DNA from: an uncultured Oscillospiraceae bacterium
GTDB lineage: Bacteria > Bacillota > Clostridia > Oscillospirales > Ruminococcaceae
Direction: 5' to 3'
DNA: 64,000 nucleotides
NCBI GenBank assembly: GCA_949737515.1
Contig: CATJCP010000398.1
Span: forward strand, 1 to 64,000
Part shown: positions 1 to 8,477 of the stretch, one piece after another
Numbering within the stretch: position 1 is the first letter of the stretch
Layout: every line of letters begins with the position of its first letter
Made by a program: the position numbers and the translations under genes
The notes under the pieces: model-generated
Told to the model about the DNA's origin: nothing
Seen by the model: the letters and a program-made list of their open reading frames with translations, nothing else
Databases searched by the model: none

Positions 1-383
1 GGACCGTCACCGGTGTGGGACGTTATTTAAAGGGAAAAAATCCAAGGATTCAGGTCATTGCCGTGGAACCTGCCTCCTCCCCTGTACTGGGCGGGGGAGC
101 TGCCGGTTCCCATGGAATCCAGGGGATCGGCGCAGGGTTTGTGCCGGAGATCCTGGATCCCCATATTTACGACGAAGTGATCCCCGTCACGGACGAGGAC
201 GCCTTTGCCGTGGGGCGGGAACTGGGACAGCGGGAAGGCCTTCTGGCCGGAATATCCTCCGGGGCTGCCCTTTGGGCGGCAATCCAGGCGGCAAAACGGC
301 CTGAAAACGAGGGGAAAACCATTGTCGTCCTGCTGCCTGACAGCGGGGACCGGTATCTGTCCACCAAGCTTTTTTCCGATTGA
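1..383 (+). CDS. cysK: Cysteine synthase, 3' part only
   Basis: C-terminal part of a PLP-dependent O-acetylserine sulfhydrylase, which makes cysteine from O-acetylserine and sulfide in the cytoplasm. The frame is open from base 3 and runs off the left edge, so the N-terminal half with the PLP lysine is missing. Family motifs are clear: [10 protein letters not shown] (the end of the glycine-rich phosphate loop region), [19 protein letters not shown] (substrate and PLP region), [12 protein letters not shown] and the C-terminal DSGDRYLST. About 125 residues remain of a usual 300-310. The HD-domain gene follows after 62 bases on the same strand. Identification is secure; the CysK versus CysM distinction rests on the C-terminal motifs only. 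Confidence 0.95.
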   Translation, partial: TVTGVGRYLKGKNPRIQVIAVEPASSPVLGGGAAGSHGIQGIGAGFVPEILDPHIYDEVIPVTDEDAFAVGRELGQREGLLAGISSGAALWAAIQAAKRPENEGKTIVVLLPDSGDRYLSTKLFSD

Positions 384-445
384 TACACATCTTTGATCCA
401 AATTGCAGAAATTGAGGAAAAATAAAACACAGGAGGTCATGTGCC

Positions 446-1003
446 ATGATACCAACGCCAAAGGAAGCCTGGGATCTGCTCAACCAATACAACCAGGGTG
501 AATTCCATCTGAAACACGGACGGATTGTCGGGGACGTGATGCGGTGGTTTGCCCAAGAGCTGGGCTACGGGGAAGAGGCCGATTTCTGGGAAACGGTGGG
601 AATTCTCCACGACCTGGATTTTGAGCAGTTCCCAGAGAAGCACTGTGTCAAAAGCCAAGAGCTCATGCGGGAACACGGCATTGATGAGACCATTATCCAC
701 GCCACTGCCAGCCACGGCTATCAGCTGACCGTGGATATCCAGCCAGAGCACGAGATGGAAAAGGTGCTGTACGCCACAGACGAACTGACCGGCCTGATCG
801 GCGCAGCGGCCATTATGCGCCCCTCCCACAGCGTCAGCGATCTGGAGGTGAAATCCATCCGGAAAAAATTCAAGGATAAAAAATTCGCCGCAGGCTGTTC
901 CCGGGAGGTCATCGAAAAGGGCGCCAATATGCTGGGCTGGGAACTGGATAAGCTGTTCGACCTCACGATCCAGGCCATGCGCGCCAGCGATGCGGTAGAA
1001 TGA
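446..1003 (+). CDS. HD-domain phosphohydrolase
   Basis: A 185-residue cytoplasmic protein of the HDIG-type HD superfamily, metal-dependent phosphohydrolases acting on nucleotides or phosphate monoesters. The likely metal ligands are H24 (in HLKHG), the H55-D56 pair in GILHDLDFEQF, and a later His/Asp region around ATASHGYQL and YATDELTGL. The start has a strong AGGAGG site eight bases upstream. It lies between cysK and mnmA on the same strand, with only 34 bases before mnmA, so the three may be co-transcribed. Proteins of this size and motif pattern are common in Clostridia and usually lack a defined substrate; I can assign the fold but not the reaction. Confidence 0.85.
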   Translation: MIPTPKEAWDLLNQYNQGEFHLKHGRIVGDVMRWFAQELGYGEEADFWETVGILHDLDFEQFPEKHCVKSQELMREHGIDETIIHATASHGYQLTVDIQPEHEMEKVLYATDELTGLIGAAAIMRPSHSVSDLEVKSIRKKFKDKKFAAGCSREVIEKGANMLGWELDKLFDLTIQAMRASDAVE

Positions 1004-1037
1004 CTATGGCGTGCGATAAAAGGGGGATCGTCTCTCA

Positions 1038-2111
1038 ATGAAGAAAGTCCTTGTCGCCATGAGCGGAGGGGTGGATTCCAGCGTAACAGCCTATCTCCTC
1101 CAGCGCCAGGGCTATGAGTGCATCGGCGCAACCATGAAGCTTTACGGCAATGCTGTCATCGGGGAGCCTGCCGGAAGCGGCCACACCTGTTGTTCCCTGG
1201 ACGATGTGGAGGACGCCCGCAGCGTGGCCTTCCGCCTGGGGATTCCCCACTATGTATTCAACTTCTCGGAGGACTTTGAGCAGAGGGTGATACAAAAATT
1301 CGTGCAGAGCTATCGGGAAGGCCTTACGCCCAACCCCTGCATTGACTGCAACCGCTATCTGAAATTCGGCCACCTGTACCGCAGGGCAAGGGAGCTGGAC
1401 TGCGATTACATTGCCACCGGGCACTATGCCCGCATCGAAGAGGAAAATGGCGTTTTCTATCTGAAAAAGGCGTCAGACCGTTCCAAGGATCAAAGCTATG
1501 TGCTGTACTCCCTCACGCAGGAGCAGCTCTCCCACACCCTTTTCCCCTTGGGCGGCATGACAAAGGCGGAGGTCCGGGAAATCGCCGAATCCCAGGGCTT
1601 CCTCAATGCCCGAAAGCATGACAGCCAGGATATCTGTTTTATCCCGTCCGGGGATTATCCGGCCTTTTTGGAGGGGTATACGGGGGAAAAGTTCGTTCCA
1701 GGCAACCTGGTAGACCTGGAGGGAAAGGTCCTTGGGAAACATCGGGGGGCGGCGGCCTACACCATCGGCCAACGCCGGGGGCTGGGTTTGGCGGTCCCGG
1801 AGCCAGTATATGTCTGCGGGAAAAACATGGCGGAAAACACTGTCACAGTCGGCCCGGAATCCGCCCTTTTTTCCCGGCGGCTCACAGCCAAGGACTGGAA
1901 CTGGATTCTCCCGCCCCTGGAGGAAGAATTCCAGGCCCTGGCCAAGATCCGGTACAGCCAGACGGAGCACAGCGCGGCGGTGCACACAGAAAACGGGAGG
2001 GTGTATGTGACCTTTGACACACCCCAAAGGGCCATTTCCCCTGGCCAGGCCGTTGTCCTCTACCACGGAGACAGCGTACTGGGCGGGGGTACCATTGCAG
2101 CAGCCGAATAA
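1038..2111 (+). CDS. mnmA: tRNA-specific 2-thiouridylase MnmA
   Basis: MnmA transfers sulfur to U34 of tRNA-Lys, -Glu and -Gln, forming 2-thiouridine in the cytoplasm. The 357-residue length is normal. The ATP pyrophosphatase loop SGGVDSS lies at residues 9-15. The two catalytic cysteines are C101 in TPNPCIDCN and C200 in QDICFIPSGDY. The C-terminal region with IGQRRGLGL and the SPGQAVVLY beta-barrel segment is intact. The ATG is preceded by AGGGGG about ten bases upstream. A rho-independent terminator follows directly and marks the end of the leftmost transcription unit. Nothing looks unusual in this gene. Confidence 0.97.
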   Translation: MKKVLVAMSGGVDSSVTAYLLQRQGYECIGATMKLYGNAVIGEPAGSGHTCCSLDDVEDARSVAFRLGIPHYVFNFSEDFEQRVIQKFVQSYREGLTPNPCIDCNRYLKFGHLYRRARELDCDYIATGHYARIEEENGVFYLKKASDRSKDQSYVLYSLTQEQLSHTLFPLGGMTKAEVREIAESQGFLNARKHDSQDICFIPSGDYPAFLEGYTGEKFVPGNLVDLEGKVLGKHRGAAAYTIGQRRGLGLAVPEPVYVCGKNMAENTVTVGPESALFSRRLTAKDWNWILPPLEEEFQALAKIRYSQTEHSAAVHTENGRVYVTFDTPQRAISPGQAVVLYHGDSVLGGGTIAAAE

Positions 2112-2125
2112 TACGCACATATTGG

Positions 2126-2166
2126 AAAGCATCCGGGAGGCTTACAGCCTTTTCGGATGCTTTTTT
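2126..2166 (+). terminator. Rho-independent terminator after mnmA
   Basis: Ten-base-pair stem (AAAGCATCCG pairing with CGGATGCTTT) around an 18-base loop, ending in a run of six T on the plus strand. It separates mnmA from the convergent YolD-like gene. Confidence 0.9.
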
Positions 2167-2215
2167 CAAAATGATTTTTCCCTGCCGCCGGATAAACGGC
2201 ATTTTTTAGAACAAG

Positions 2216-2650
2216 TCAAGAGGGTTCCGGATGCCTCGCATCCTTAATCTCCAGGATGTGTTCAAAGGGAATAGGGAGATCACCGATTACCAGACGCTGG
2301 AAGGGAACGTCTATCTTCTTCACAACTCCCTCCGCACTCCGGCACACCCCGTCGGCCATACCCCCGGAGCCATCAGGACCAGGCTCTGGGAAAAAGTACC
2401 GGACAACTACCGTCTGCCCCTTCTCCAGCCGCCGCAGTTTGTTGTTCAGGATCTCTTTCTGTTCCTCAGAGGGCTCCGGCTTGTTCATGCGCGGCCTTTC
2501 TCTGCTCTTTACCGCGCTGTCGTACCCTTTTAGCGCCGCAAAGGGGGAAAATATCTTTGCCCGGTTTCCCCTTGGCATTCTGGGACGGTCCGAAGCCGGG
2601 CGGGAGAGGCCGATAATATCCTGATAGAGCTGAGAACCGTTCCAATCCAT
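2216..2650 (-). CDS. YolD-like protein, partner of UmuC-like polymerase
   Basis: A 144-residue protein of the YolD-like family. The family signature is visible in the middle: MPRGNRAKIFSPFAALKGYD, followed by a charged helix (EEQKEILNNKLRRLEKG) and a C-terminal beta-rich part with EGVVKKIDVPFQRLVIGD and FEHILEIKDA. YolD-like proteins are typically encoded next to a Y-family polymerase in Firmicutes and are thought to play an accessory role in the DNA damage response; the biochemical role is not settled. Here the gene starts 36 bases after the polymerase stop, with GGAGG nine bases before the ATG, so the pair is almost certainly one transcript. It converges on mnmA. Confidence 0.85.
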   Translation of the reverse strand: MDWNGSQLYQDIIGLSRPASDRPRMPRGNRAKIFSPFAALKGYDSAVKSRERPRMNKPEPSEEQKEILNNKLRRLEKGQTVVVRYFFPEPGPDGSGGMADGVCRSAEGVVKKIDVPFQRLVIGDLPIPFEHILEIKDARHPEPS

Positions 2651-2686
2651 ATGCCTTAACCTCCAAAATTCATTCCTTCTGCATTT

Positions 2687-4099
2687 TTATGCCCTATGCC
2701 CCCCGATCTGCCGGTTCCGCTCCATGGCAGTCGCCCCCTCTTCCAGGCTGGTTCCCTTTAAGATGGCATTCCTCCCGTATTTTTCCTTGATCCCCAACAT
2801 GGCCTTCTGAAGCCTCCTTTCCCGCTCCCTTTCCCTTTGCTTTTGCTCCGTCTTCTTCGGATCTGAAAATAGACTGAACTGAATGCAGGCGTCAGCCTCC
2901 GTCTCCCGGATCAGACTGGAGAAGGTCAGATAAAACCGATGAACCAGCAGCCTTTCGTCTACAATTCGGTCATAAAGGCTTAGGACCTTTTCCACAATCT
3001 CCCGGGAGGATGAGGTATGGCTGTCCATTTTTACACTGCCATGAGCGGATTTGGGCACCCTTCGCCCATAACGGTCAATCTTTGCCTCCACCCCGTCCAG
3101 CTCTTCTGTAAGCCTGTCGTATCCCACATGGACTACCGCTAGATCGGTCACAAGCCCCTTTTCCACCAGGTCCAGGGCCAGCGCTTCCGCCATTTCCCGG
3201 ATGATGATTCTGCCCTTGGCCTTGGAATAGGGGCATCCCAGAACCTGCCCGCTGCCGATGGAGCTGCTGCTGGGCTCATAGGCCTTGATATCTTCCATGG
3301 TGCAGGGCTCCACCCCCCAGGCATGGTCTATGAGCAGTTCCGCATCCACACCAAAGAGCTGGTACAGCAGCTTTTCATTGTAGAGGGAGGTGCGGGCAAT
3401 GTCCCCCATGGTATACATCCCGTTGGCCTCCAGCCTCTTGGCCGTGCCGCTGCCTATGCGCCAGAAGGAAGTCAGGGGCCGGTGGTTCCAGAGCATCCTC
3501 CGATAGCCCATTTCATCCAGTTCTGCAATACGTACCCCGTCTTGGTCAGGCTGGATATGCTTGGCCACAATATCCATGGCGATTTTGGCCAGATACAGAT
3601 TGGTCCCAATGCCGGCTGTAGCGGTAATCCCGGTTTGGGTGAGGACGTCTTTTATCATCATCTCCACAAGCCCCCGGAGAGTCAAAGGAGTTCCGTCAGG
3701 GCTGCAGTAAGTGGAGCTATAGCAGGTGACGTCCATAAATACCTCGTCGATGCTGTAAACATGAATATCGGAAGCGCTGACGTATTTCAGATAAATATGA
3801 TAAATTTGAGAAGAGATATCGATATAGCGCTGCATTTGAGGGGGTGCTGTGATAAACGTAATCTCCTGGCCAGTGGAGGCGCTGATGCGCCGAAGCGTTT
3901 GCTTTACTTCGAACAAGCGGGGACGGCCGGGTATGCCGTAGGCCTTCAGAGAGGGAGAGACCGCCAGGCAGATGGTTTTATCGGTGCGGCTTTCATCAGC
4001 TACTACCAGATTGGCAGTCATCGGATCCAACCCCCGTTCCACGCATTCGACAGAGGCGTAAAAGCTTTTCAGATCAATGGCGACATAGGTTTTCGGCAT
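2687..4099 (-). CDS. Y-family DNA polymerase, UmuC/DinB-like
   Basis: A 470-residue lesion-bypass DNA polymerase. The first metal-binding motif is AIDLKSFYASVE near the N-terminus and the catalytic acidic pair is in YSIDEVFMDVT. A helix-hairpin-helix segment (WRIGSGTAKRLEANGMYTMG) and a long C-terminal little-finger region follow. I chose the ATG at 4099 over one at 4135 because AGAGAGG lies seven bases before it, while the upstream ATG lacks a ribosome site. Length and the YolD neighbour match the Gram-positive UmuC-like branch rather than short DinB. Translesion polymerases are usually SOS-controlled; I see no good LexA box directly in front, but one candidate lies upstream of the preceding small gene. 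Confidence 0.92.
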   Translation of the reverse strand: MPKTYVAIDLKSFYASVECVERGLDPMTANLVVADESRTDKTICLAVSPSLKAYGIPGRPRLFEVKQTLRRISASTGQEITFITAPPQMQRYIDISSQIYHIYLKYVSASDIHVYSIDEVFMDVTCYSSTYCSPDGTPLTLRGLVEMMIKDVLTQTGITATAGIGTNLYLAKIAMDIVAKHIQPDQDGVRIAELDEMGYRRMLWNHRPLTSFWRIGSGTAKRLEANGMYTMGDIARTSLYNEKLLYQLFGVDAELLIDHAWGVEPCTMEDIKAYEPSSSSIGSGQVLGCPYSKAKGRIIIREMAEALALDLVEKGLVTDLAVVHVGYDRLTEELDGVEAKIDRYGRRVPKSAHGSVKMDSHTSSSREIVEKVLSLYDRIVDERLLVHRFYLTFSSLIRETEADACIQFSLFSDPKKTEQKQRERERERRLQKAMLGIKEKYGRNAILKGTSLEEGATAMERNRQIGGHRA

Positions 4100-4206
4100 G
4101 GGTACAGCCTCTCTTTCCCGAACGGCATGCGGCATATAGCATTTACGAGGTTATTTTAAGCAGCGTCTCCCCTCTTATACACAGCGGCGTCCTGTGGCAA
4201 AAGGCG

Positions 4207-4253
4207 CAAAAACAGGCCGCAAAAGCACAGCATCATGACTTTTTCGGCCTGTT
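4207..4253 (-). terminator. Terminator after the small 94-residue gene
   Basis: On the minus strand a nine-base-pair stem (AACAGGCCG with CGGCCTGTT, extended inside by AAAAG with CTTTT) is followed by TTTTT. It lies between the small gene ending at 4360 and the polymerase gene starting at 4099, and may partly isolate the two. Confidence 0.75.
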
Positions 4254-4359
4254 CCCTGTTGTCTGTCGTCTATTATTGTTGAAAAACTTGTCCGCAAAAA
4301 TCCGGCTGTATCTCAGTCCTGTTCTTGTCTCATGGCCATTTCATTATTGGGGGATAACG

Positions 4360-4644
4360 TTATAGTCCGTTCTGCTGCAGCTGGTAAGACAGGCGGTTCC
4401 GCATAGACAAAACGAAACGATTGTTCTGGAACATCAATTTTCCATCCATGTTCTCGTTGTCCACATCAGCTTCCAGGAAAGCGCCTTCCGGGACCGGGAG
4501 TTCCCTTCCACAGCGCAGGAAGCCCATCCGGAACAGACGCCCCTCCTGGATGTCCCCCTCGCTGACCAGATAGCCCTCCGCAAAATCCTCGCCGTCCAGG
4601 GAAAACTGATATTTGGTCAAAGTAACACATCTTTCCAGCATCAT
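4360..4644 (-). CDS. Small protein of unknown function
   Basis: A 94-residue protein that I do not recognise. It has no signal peptide, no membrane segment and no obvious motif; it is acidic in the middle (EGAFLEADVDNENMDG) and ends in a polar, glutamine-rich tail. A longer reading of 147 residues is open, but the start at 4644 is favoured because GGAGG lies seven bases before two consecutive ATG codons. The gene has an excellent promoter (TTGACA-N17-TACAAT) with an SOS-like box beside it, and its own terminator. Position upstream of a translesion polymerase suggests, but does not prove, a link to DNA damage. Confidence 0.6.
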   Translation of the reverse strand: MMLERCVTLTKYQFSLDGEDFAEGYLVSEGDIQEGRLFRMGFLRCGRELPVPEGAFLEADVDNENMDGKLMFQNNRFVLSMRNRLSYQLQQNGL

Positions 4645-4794
4645 TTTTCTGTCCTCCATCTTGTCCGCAGCGGAGCGCCGTTCCTGCGCCGGCACTCCTG
4701 TTTTCAACTGTCCGCAGGAACTCTGACGGTGCCATTCTATGCACGCAGCCTGTAAGATATTCCTGATTTTTTCGAATGTATGTTCCGCATTTTT

Positions 4795-4835
4795 ATTGTA
4801 CACAATTAAAAACCATTTGTCAAGAACAAACGTTT
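4795..4835 (-). promoter_or_regulatory. Consensus sigma-A promoter with SOS-like box
   Basis: On the minus strand TTGACA (4818-4823), a 17-base spacer and TACAAT (4795-4800) form a near-perfect promoter for the small gene ending at 4360. Just upstream of the -35 box, 4824-4835 reads GAACAAACGTTT, which fits the Gram-positive LexA box GAAC-N4-GTTC at all but the last base. Confidence 0.7.
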
Positions 4836-4861
4836 CAATTTATAAAATTTTTCAGGCAGAC

Positions 4862-4902
4862 AAATTGGAGGGGAAAGCCGCAGCCCTCCCCTCCAATTTT
4901 TT
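4862..4902. terminator. Bidirectional terminator after GNAT gene
   Basis: Stem AAATTGGAGGGG pairing with CCCCTCCAATTT, loop of about 14 bases, flanked by T-rich sequence; on the plus strand it ends in TTTTTT. For the minus-strand acetyltransferase gene it lies 29 bases past the stop. Confidence 0.8.
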
Positions 4903-4930
4903 GATACAATTTCTTGAAAACCCACATGGA

Positions 4931-5413
4931 TCAAAGCTCTTCTGCAATTTTCCGGATGGTATCCTCTGTAAAGCGGTGGACAGTCCACTCGTCCATGGTC
5001 ACCGCGCCCATTTTGCGGTAAAATTGACGGGAAGGTTCGTTCCAATCCAGGCAGGTCCACTCCATCCTCCCGCAGTTTTCCTCCTTGGCGATTTTGGCAA
5101 GCTCCCGAAAAATGGCGGTTCCATATCCTTTTCCCCGAAACTCCGGCTGGATAAAGACATCCTCCAGATAGAGTCCCGGACGGCCGACAAAGGTGGAAAA
5201 GTTAAAGAAATAGAGGGCAAAGCCAATGGGCTGTCCGTCCTCTTCGGCGATCAGGGCATGGGCAATTTTGCGGACAAACATGGCCTGAAACAGGGACTCC
5301 TCGTCCGTCTGGACCTCGTCCAGCATTTTCTCATATACGGCAAGCTGTTTGATAAACGAGAGCACCAGGGCGGTGTCCTCCGGGGCGGCTTTTCTCAGCG
5401 TAAATTCTGGCAT
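4931..5413 (-). CDS. GNAT family N-acetyltransferase
   Basis: A 160-residue acetyl-CoA-dependent N-acetyltransferase. The fold is shown by LRKAAPEDTALVLSFIKQLA at the N-terminus, YLEDVFIQPEFRGKGYG carrying the Q/RxxGxG/A acetyl-CoA pyrophosphate loop, and CLDWNEPSRQFYRKMGA near the C-terminus. The pattern resembles the diamine/spermidine N-acetyltransferase branch (FNFSTFVGRPGLYLEDVFI), so a small polyamine is a reasonable substrate guess. I chose the ATG at 5413, preceded by AAAGGAG seven bases upstream, over the in-frame ATG at 5431. It sits between sfsA and a terminator; the 36-base gap to sfsA suggests co-transcription. Confidence 0.88.
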   Translation of the reverse strand: MPEFTLRKAAPEDTALVLSFIKQLAVYEKMLDEVQTDEESLFQAMFVRKIAHALIAEEDGQPIGFALYFFNFSTFVGRPGLYLEDVFIQPEFRGKGYGTAIFRELAKIAKEENCGRMEWTCLDWNEPSRQFYRKMGAVTMDEWTVHRFTEDTIRKIAEEL

Positions 5414-5449
5414 GGGGCGGCTCCTTTCCATATTTACAGGTCAGTTCAG

Positions 5450-6175
5450 TCAAGAGGGGACGTCCAGGCAAATGGGGACGGAACGATCAATGGTCATGCT
5501 GTCCGGCGAAACCCTGCAGCACATAGCCAAAAGCTCCACTCCGGCGGCCCTGGCACGGACAAGGGCCTGTCCAAAGGCGGAATGGGTTTCCCAGTTTGGA
5601 GAAAAACGTTTGGCACGTTCCATCTGCACGACAAACAGTACCCCGCAGCAAAAACCCTTTGCTGCAGCCCGGCAAAGGCCGTCCAGATGTTTTACGCCCC
5701 GGGCTGTAGGAGCATCGGGGAACAGGACCTCCCCGTCCCGTTCCAGCGTCACGCCCTTCACCTCAATCAGGAACCGTTTCCCCTGTTCCTCACCATACAG
5801 GTCAAATCGGGAATCCTCAAAAACCGTCTCCCTCCTCAGAATTTCCGGGGCCTTTCCCTGGGGAAGGAAGGAAAAGGGAACGCTGCCGGACAACACCGCT
5901 TCCCAGGCCGCGGCGTTGGGGGCTTGGGAATCCATGTTGATCAGTAAAACCCCGGAAGGGACTGCCTTTTCCACTGCAATGAGGGACCAATTCGTTTTCC
6001 GGCCAGGTGCATTGGAATATTCCAGCCACACACGGCAGCCAGGAACCAAAAGCTCCCTGCAGCGCCCTGTATTTTTCACATGGCAGACGATTTTCCGTCC
6101 TCCCAAATCACACTCCGCGATAAAGCGATTAGGCCGGCACAAAAAAACGGCCTTTTGCATTTGCTGGTAATTCAT
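5450..6175 (-). CDS. sfsA: SfsA sugar fermentation stimulation protein
   Basis: A 241-residue SfsA family protein, first described as a sugar fermentation stimulation protein and now regarded as a nuclease-fold protein with DNA/RNA activity. Typical motifs are RPNRFIAEC, CHVKNTGRCRELLVPG, SRFDLYG with an acidic-basic core (FLIEVKGVTLE), LFPDAPTARGVKHLD, and the terminal region with FSPNWETHSAFGQAL. The EVK triad fits a PD-(D/E)XK-type nuclease core. The ATG at 6175 follows GGAGGAAATATCT and is preferred over an upstream ATG. The usual DNA-binding OB-like N-terminal part is present, so the gene seems intact. Confidence 0.93.
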   Translation of the reverse strand: MNYQQMQKAVFLCRPNRFIAECDLGGRKIVCHVKNTGRCRELLVPGCRVWLEYSNAPGRKTNWSLIAVEKAVPSGVLLINMDSQAPNAAAWEAVLSGSVPFSFLPQGKAPEILRRETVFEDSRFDLYGEEQGKRFLIEVKGVTLERDGEVLFPDAPTARGVKHLDGLCRAAAKGFCCGVLFVVQMERAKRFSPNWETHSAFGQALVRARAAGVELLAMCCRVSPDSMTIDRSVPICLDVPS

Positions 6176-6312
6176 AGATATTTCCTCCGGCTGAGACTGA
6201 TGCAGCAGACACAATAGGTTCATTTTATCCGGTTTCCCCTGCCCTGTCAAGTCCGGCAACCGTCAAACGCGAAAATCAATAAAATGTATTCCAGAAAGTA
6301 GATTGTAACGCT

Positions 6313-6341
6313 TTGACGAAGGGGAAGGGCGGTGCTATACT
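6313..6341 (+). promoter_or_regulatory. Sigma-A promoter of ybaK
   Basis: TTGACG, 17-base spacer and TATACT. The predicted transcript begins near 6348, so the in-frame ATG at 6353 would be almost leaderless and the start at 6377 with an upstream GGAAG site is favoured. Confidence 0.8.
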
Positions 6342-6376
6342 AATGATACATTATGAAAAAGGAAGGAAGCCAGAAA

Positions 6377-6868
6377 ATGCCGCGCAATGCAGAAACCAAA
6401 ACCAACGCTGTCCGTATCGTCGAACAAAGCCGTCTCCCCTTCACCGTCCAGAGCTACGACCACTCTGACGGGCAGATCGACGGCCTATCCGTGGCCTCCA
6501 AGCTGGGCCAGGACCCCAACCGCGTATTCAAAACCCTGGTCACCCGGGGTGCAAGCAAAAAAATCTATGTATTTGTGATCCCCGTGGGCAAGGAACTGCT
6601 CCTGAAACAGGCCGCCAAGGCAGTGGGGGAAAAGTCCATTGAGATGATAAAGGTCAGTGAGATCAATCCCCTGACCGGGTACATCCGCGGCGGATGCTCC
6701 CCTATTGGTATGAAAAAGCTGTACCCCACGGTTTTGGACGCCGCCGCCAGGGATCAGACCCAGATCTTTGTCAGCGCAGGGAAGATCGGACTGCAGCTGG
6801 GCATTGCCCCTCTGGATCTGGCGGGACTGGTCAAGGGGGAATTTGCGCCGGTGACAGAAGAGGAATGA
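6377..6868 (+). CDS. ybaK: Cys-tRNA(Pro)/Cys-tRNA(Cys) deacylase YbaK
   Basis: A 163-residue trans-editing deacylase that hydrolyses mischarged Cys-tRNA(Pro) in the cytoplasm. The YbaK/ProX-like fold is recognisable from DPNRVFKTLV with the catalytic lysine, VFVIPVGKELLLKQAAKAVG, the glycine-rich GYIRGGCSPIGMKK loop and IFVSAGKIGLQLGIAP near the end. The start is set by the promoter and by AAGGAAG some eight bases before the ATG. It is transcribed alone and converges on the flippase gene; a ten-base-pair hairpin lies between the two. Length and motifs are typical, with no oddities. Confidence 0.95.
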   Translation: MPRNAETKTNAVRIVEQSRLPFTVQSYDHSDGQIDGLSVASKLGQDPNRVFKTLVTRGASKKIYVFVIPVGKELLLKQAAKAVGEKSIEMIKVSEINPLTGYIRGGCSPIGMKKLYPTVLDAAARDQTQIFVSAGKIGLQLGIAPLDLAGLVKGEFAPVTEEE

Positions 6869-6885
6869 CAGGAATATGTAACGCC

Positions 6886-6926
6886 AAGGGCCGCCTTTAA
6901 GGAGTTACGCCTCCCGGGCGGCCCTT
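6886..6926. terminator. Hairpin between ybaK and flippase gene
   Basis: Perfect ten-base-pair stem (AAGGGCCGCC with GGCGGCCCTT) with a 21-base loop, reaching into the last codons of the convergent flippase gene. The T-run is weak (CTTCT). Confidence 0.6.
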
Positions 6927-8464
6927 CTCCTCAGCCTTGCCCGCAGCGGGTCCACAAATTCCCCCACACTCACCGCACCCTGCAGCAACAGGCAGAGCCC
7001 ATAAATGATCCCGCACAGCCCGCATTCCACCACCAGCAGCACTGCGCTGGACATTCCCTGCAAATACGCCCGGGACAGAAACCTCACCGTAAAACCTCCC
7101 ACCGCTGCCGAAAGGGCGGGCTTTCCCAGCCAGTCCCACAGGGGGATCTGTATCCCCGTCACCCGTATCAAACGGCTGATACACATCAGGGAGGTGAACA
7201 AATTGCTTATATACATGGTCAGGAGAAAACCGTTCATCCCCATCCGCGGCAGCAGCAGCATGACCAGCAGCAGCCTGCCCACAGCGTCGATCATGTTGTA
7301 TTTCATCACGCTCATCTGTTGATCCAGGGCTGTCAGCATCCCATCGGCAATGCTTTCCAGATACATAAACGGCACCAGCGGCGCGAGAATCCGCACCATG
7401 GATCCCACCGCCGGTTCCTTGTAAAGGGCCCTTCCAATCTCCCCGGAAAAAAACAGGAACAGCGCTGCGACAAAAAGGGAAAACAGCAGCGCATACCGCA
7501 GCACCTGGCGGGTCAGTTCGTTGGCGGCCTCATTCTGCCGGCTTGTTTTTCGGGACCGGGGAACCGCGGCAAGCTCTGAGACCAGCAGGGAGGAAATGGA
7601 GGAGATAAAAGAGGATGGGAAAAATAGAACCGGGAGAGCCATTCCCTTGAGCATCCCATACTGGGCCAGGGACTGTTGGGTGGATACCCCGTATTTACCC
7701 AAGCCCTTTGGGATCATGGCATTTTCCATGGTGGACAGCACCGAACGAAAACAGGTGCGGACCGTAACCGGCATCCCGATGTACAGCAGTTCCCGAAGAG
7801 CTCCCCTCTCCCTAGCGTGGGGAGGCCTCTTCCTGCCACGGCTGACCGCCAGCAGGAATAGGCAGGAGCATCCCTCCGAGACCGTAGTTCCGATGACGAT
7901 AGCCCCGCATCCCCATTCCAATCCCATGGGAACCATCAGGGGAATCAGCGCCATGGTGACAGCCATCCGGACAATCTGTTCCAGGATCTGAGCGGCAGCG
8001 GTGCGCAAAACCCGCTCCCTTGCGGTTAGGTATCCCCGGAAACAGGCGGAGACAGCGATAAAGGGCAGGCTTGGGGCCAAGATCCGCAGGGGCGTTCCCG
8101 CTCGGATATCCCCCAGCCAATACTCCGCAATCAGGTCCGAGGAGACCAGCAGCAGAGCCATAACGAAAATACTGGCCCCTAGGGAGAAGAGCAGGGCAGT
8201 GCGCATCACATCCCAGGCGCTTTTGCCATACTCTGTAGGGCGCTCCGCAACCATTCTGGTCACCGCCACGCCAATCCCGCCGGAGGAAAGGTGGATGGCC
8301 AGGAAATAGACAGAGCTGATCAGCTGATATAATCCCATACCCTCCGCACCGATCCGGTTAGAAAGGAAAATGCGGAAGAGCATCCCCGCCGCCCTCAGCA
8401 GCAGGGACGCCCCTGTGAGGATAAAGGCGTTGAGAAGGAGATTTTTTTTGTTCAATGGCTTCAC
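6905..8464 (-). CDS. SpoVB-like polysaccharide/lipid flippase
   Basis: A multi-spanning membrane protein of the MOP/MATE-like flippase superfamily (SpoVB, YtgP, MurJ relatives), which moves lipid-linked sugars across the membrane; SpoVB itself is needed for spore cortex. About 12-14 hydrophobic helices are evident, beginning with LLLNAFILTGASLLLRAAG and the family segment RIFLSNRIGAEGMGLYQLIS. From a GTG at 8464 the protein has 519 residues, close to B. subtilis SpoVB. No ATG lies near the homology start: GTG at 8464 or TTG at 8455 are the candidates behind a weak AGG site. The unusual inverted-repeat leader upstream is listed separately. SpoVB versus a vegetative paralogue cannot be decided here. 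Confidence 0.88.
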   Translation of the reverse strand: MKPLNKKNLLLNAFILTGASLLLRAAGMLFRIFLSNRIGAEGMGLYQLISSVYFLAIHLSSGGIGVAVTRMVAERPTEYGKSAWDVMRTALLFSLGASIFVMALLLVSSDLIAEYWLGDIRAGTPLRILAPSLPFIAVSACFRGYLTARERVLRTAAAQILEQIVRMAVTMALIPLMVPMGLEWGCGAIVIGTTVSEGCSCLFLLAVSRGRKRPPHARERGALRELLYIGMPVTVRTCFRSVLSTMENAMIPKGLGKYGVSTQQSLAQYGMLKGMALPVLFFPSSFISSISSLLVSELAAVPRSRKTSRQNEAANELTRQVLRYALLFSLFVAALFLFFSGEIGRALYKEPAVGSMVRILAPLVPFMYLESIADGMLTALDQQMSVMKYNMIDAVGRLLLVMLLLPRMGMNGFLLTMYISNLFTSLMCISRLIRVTGIQIPLWDWLGKPALSAAVGGFTVRFLSRAYLQGMSSAVLLVVECGLCGIIYGLCLLLQGAVSVGEFVDPLRARLRRRAAREA

Positions 8465-8477
8465 ATCCTGTTTCAAT

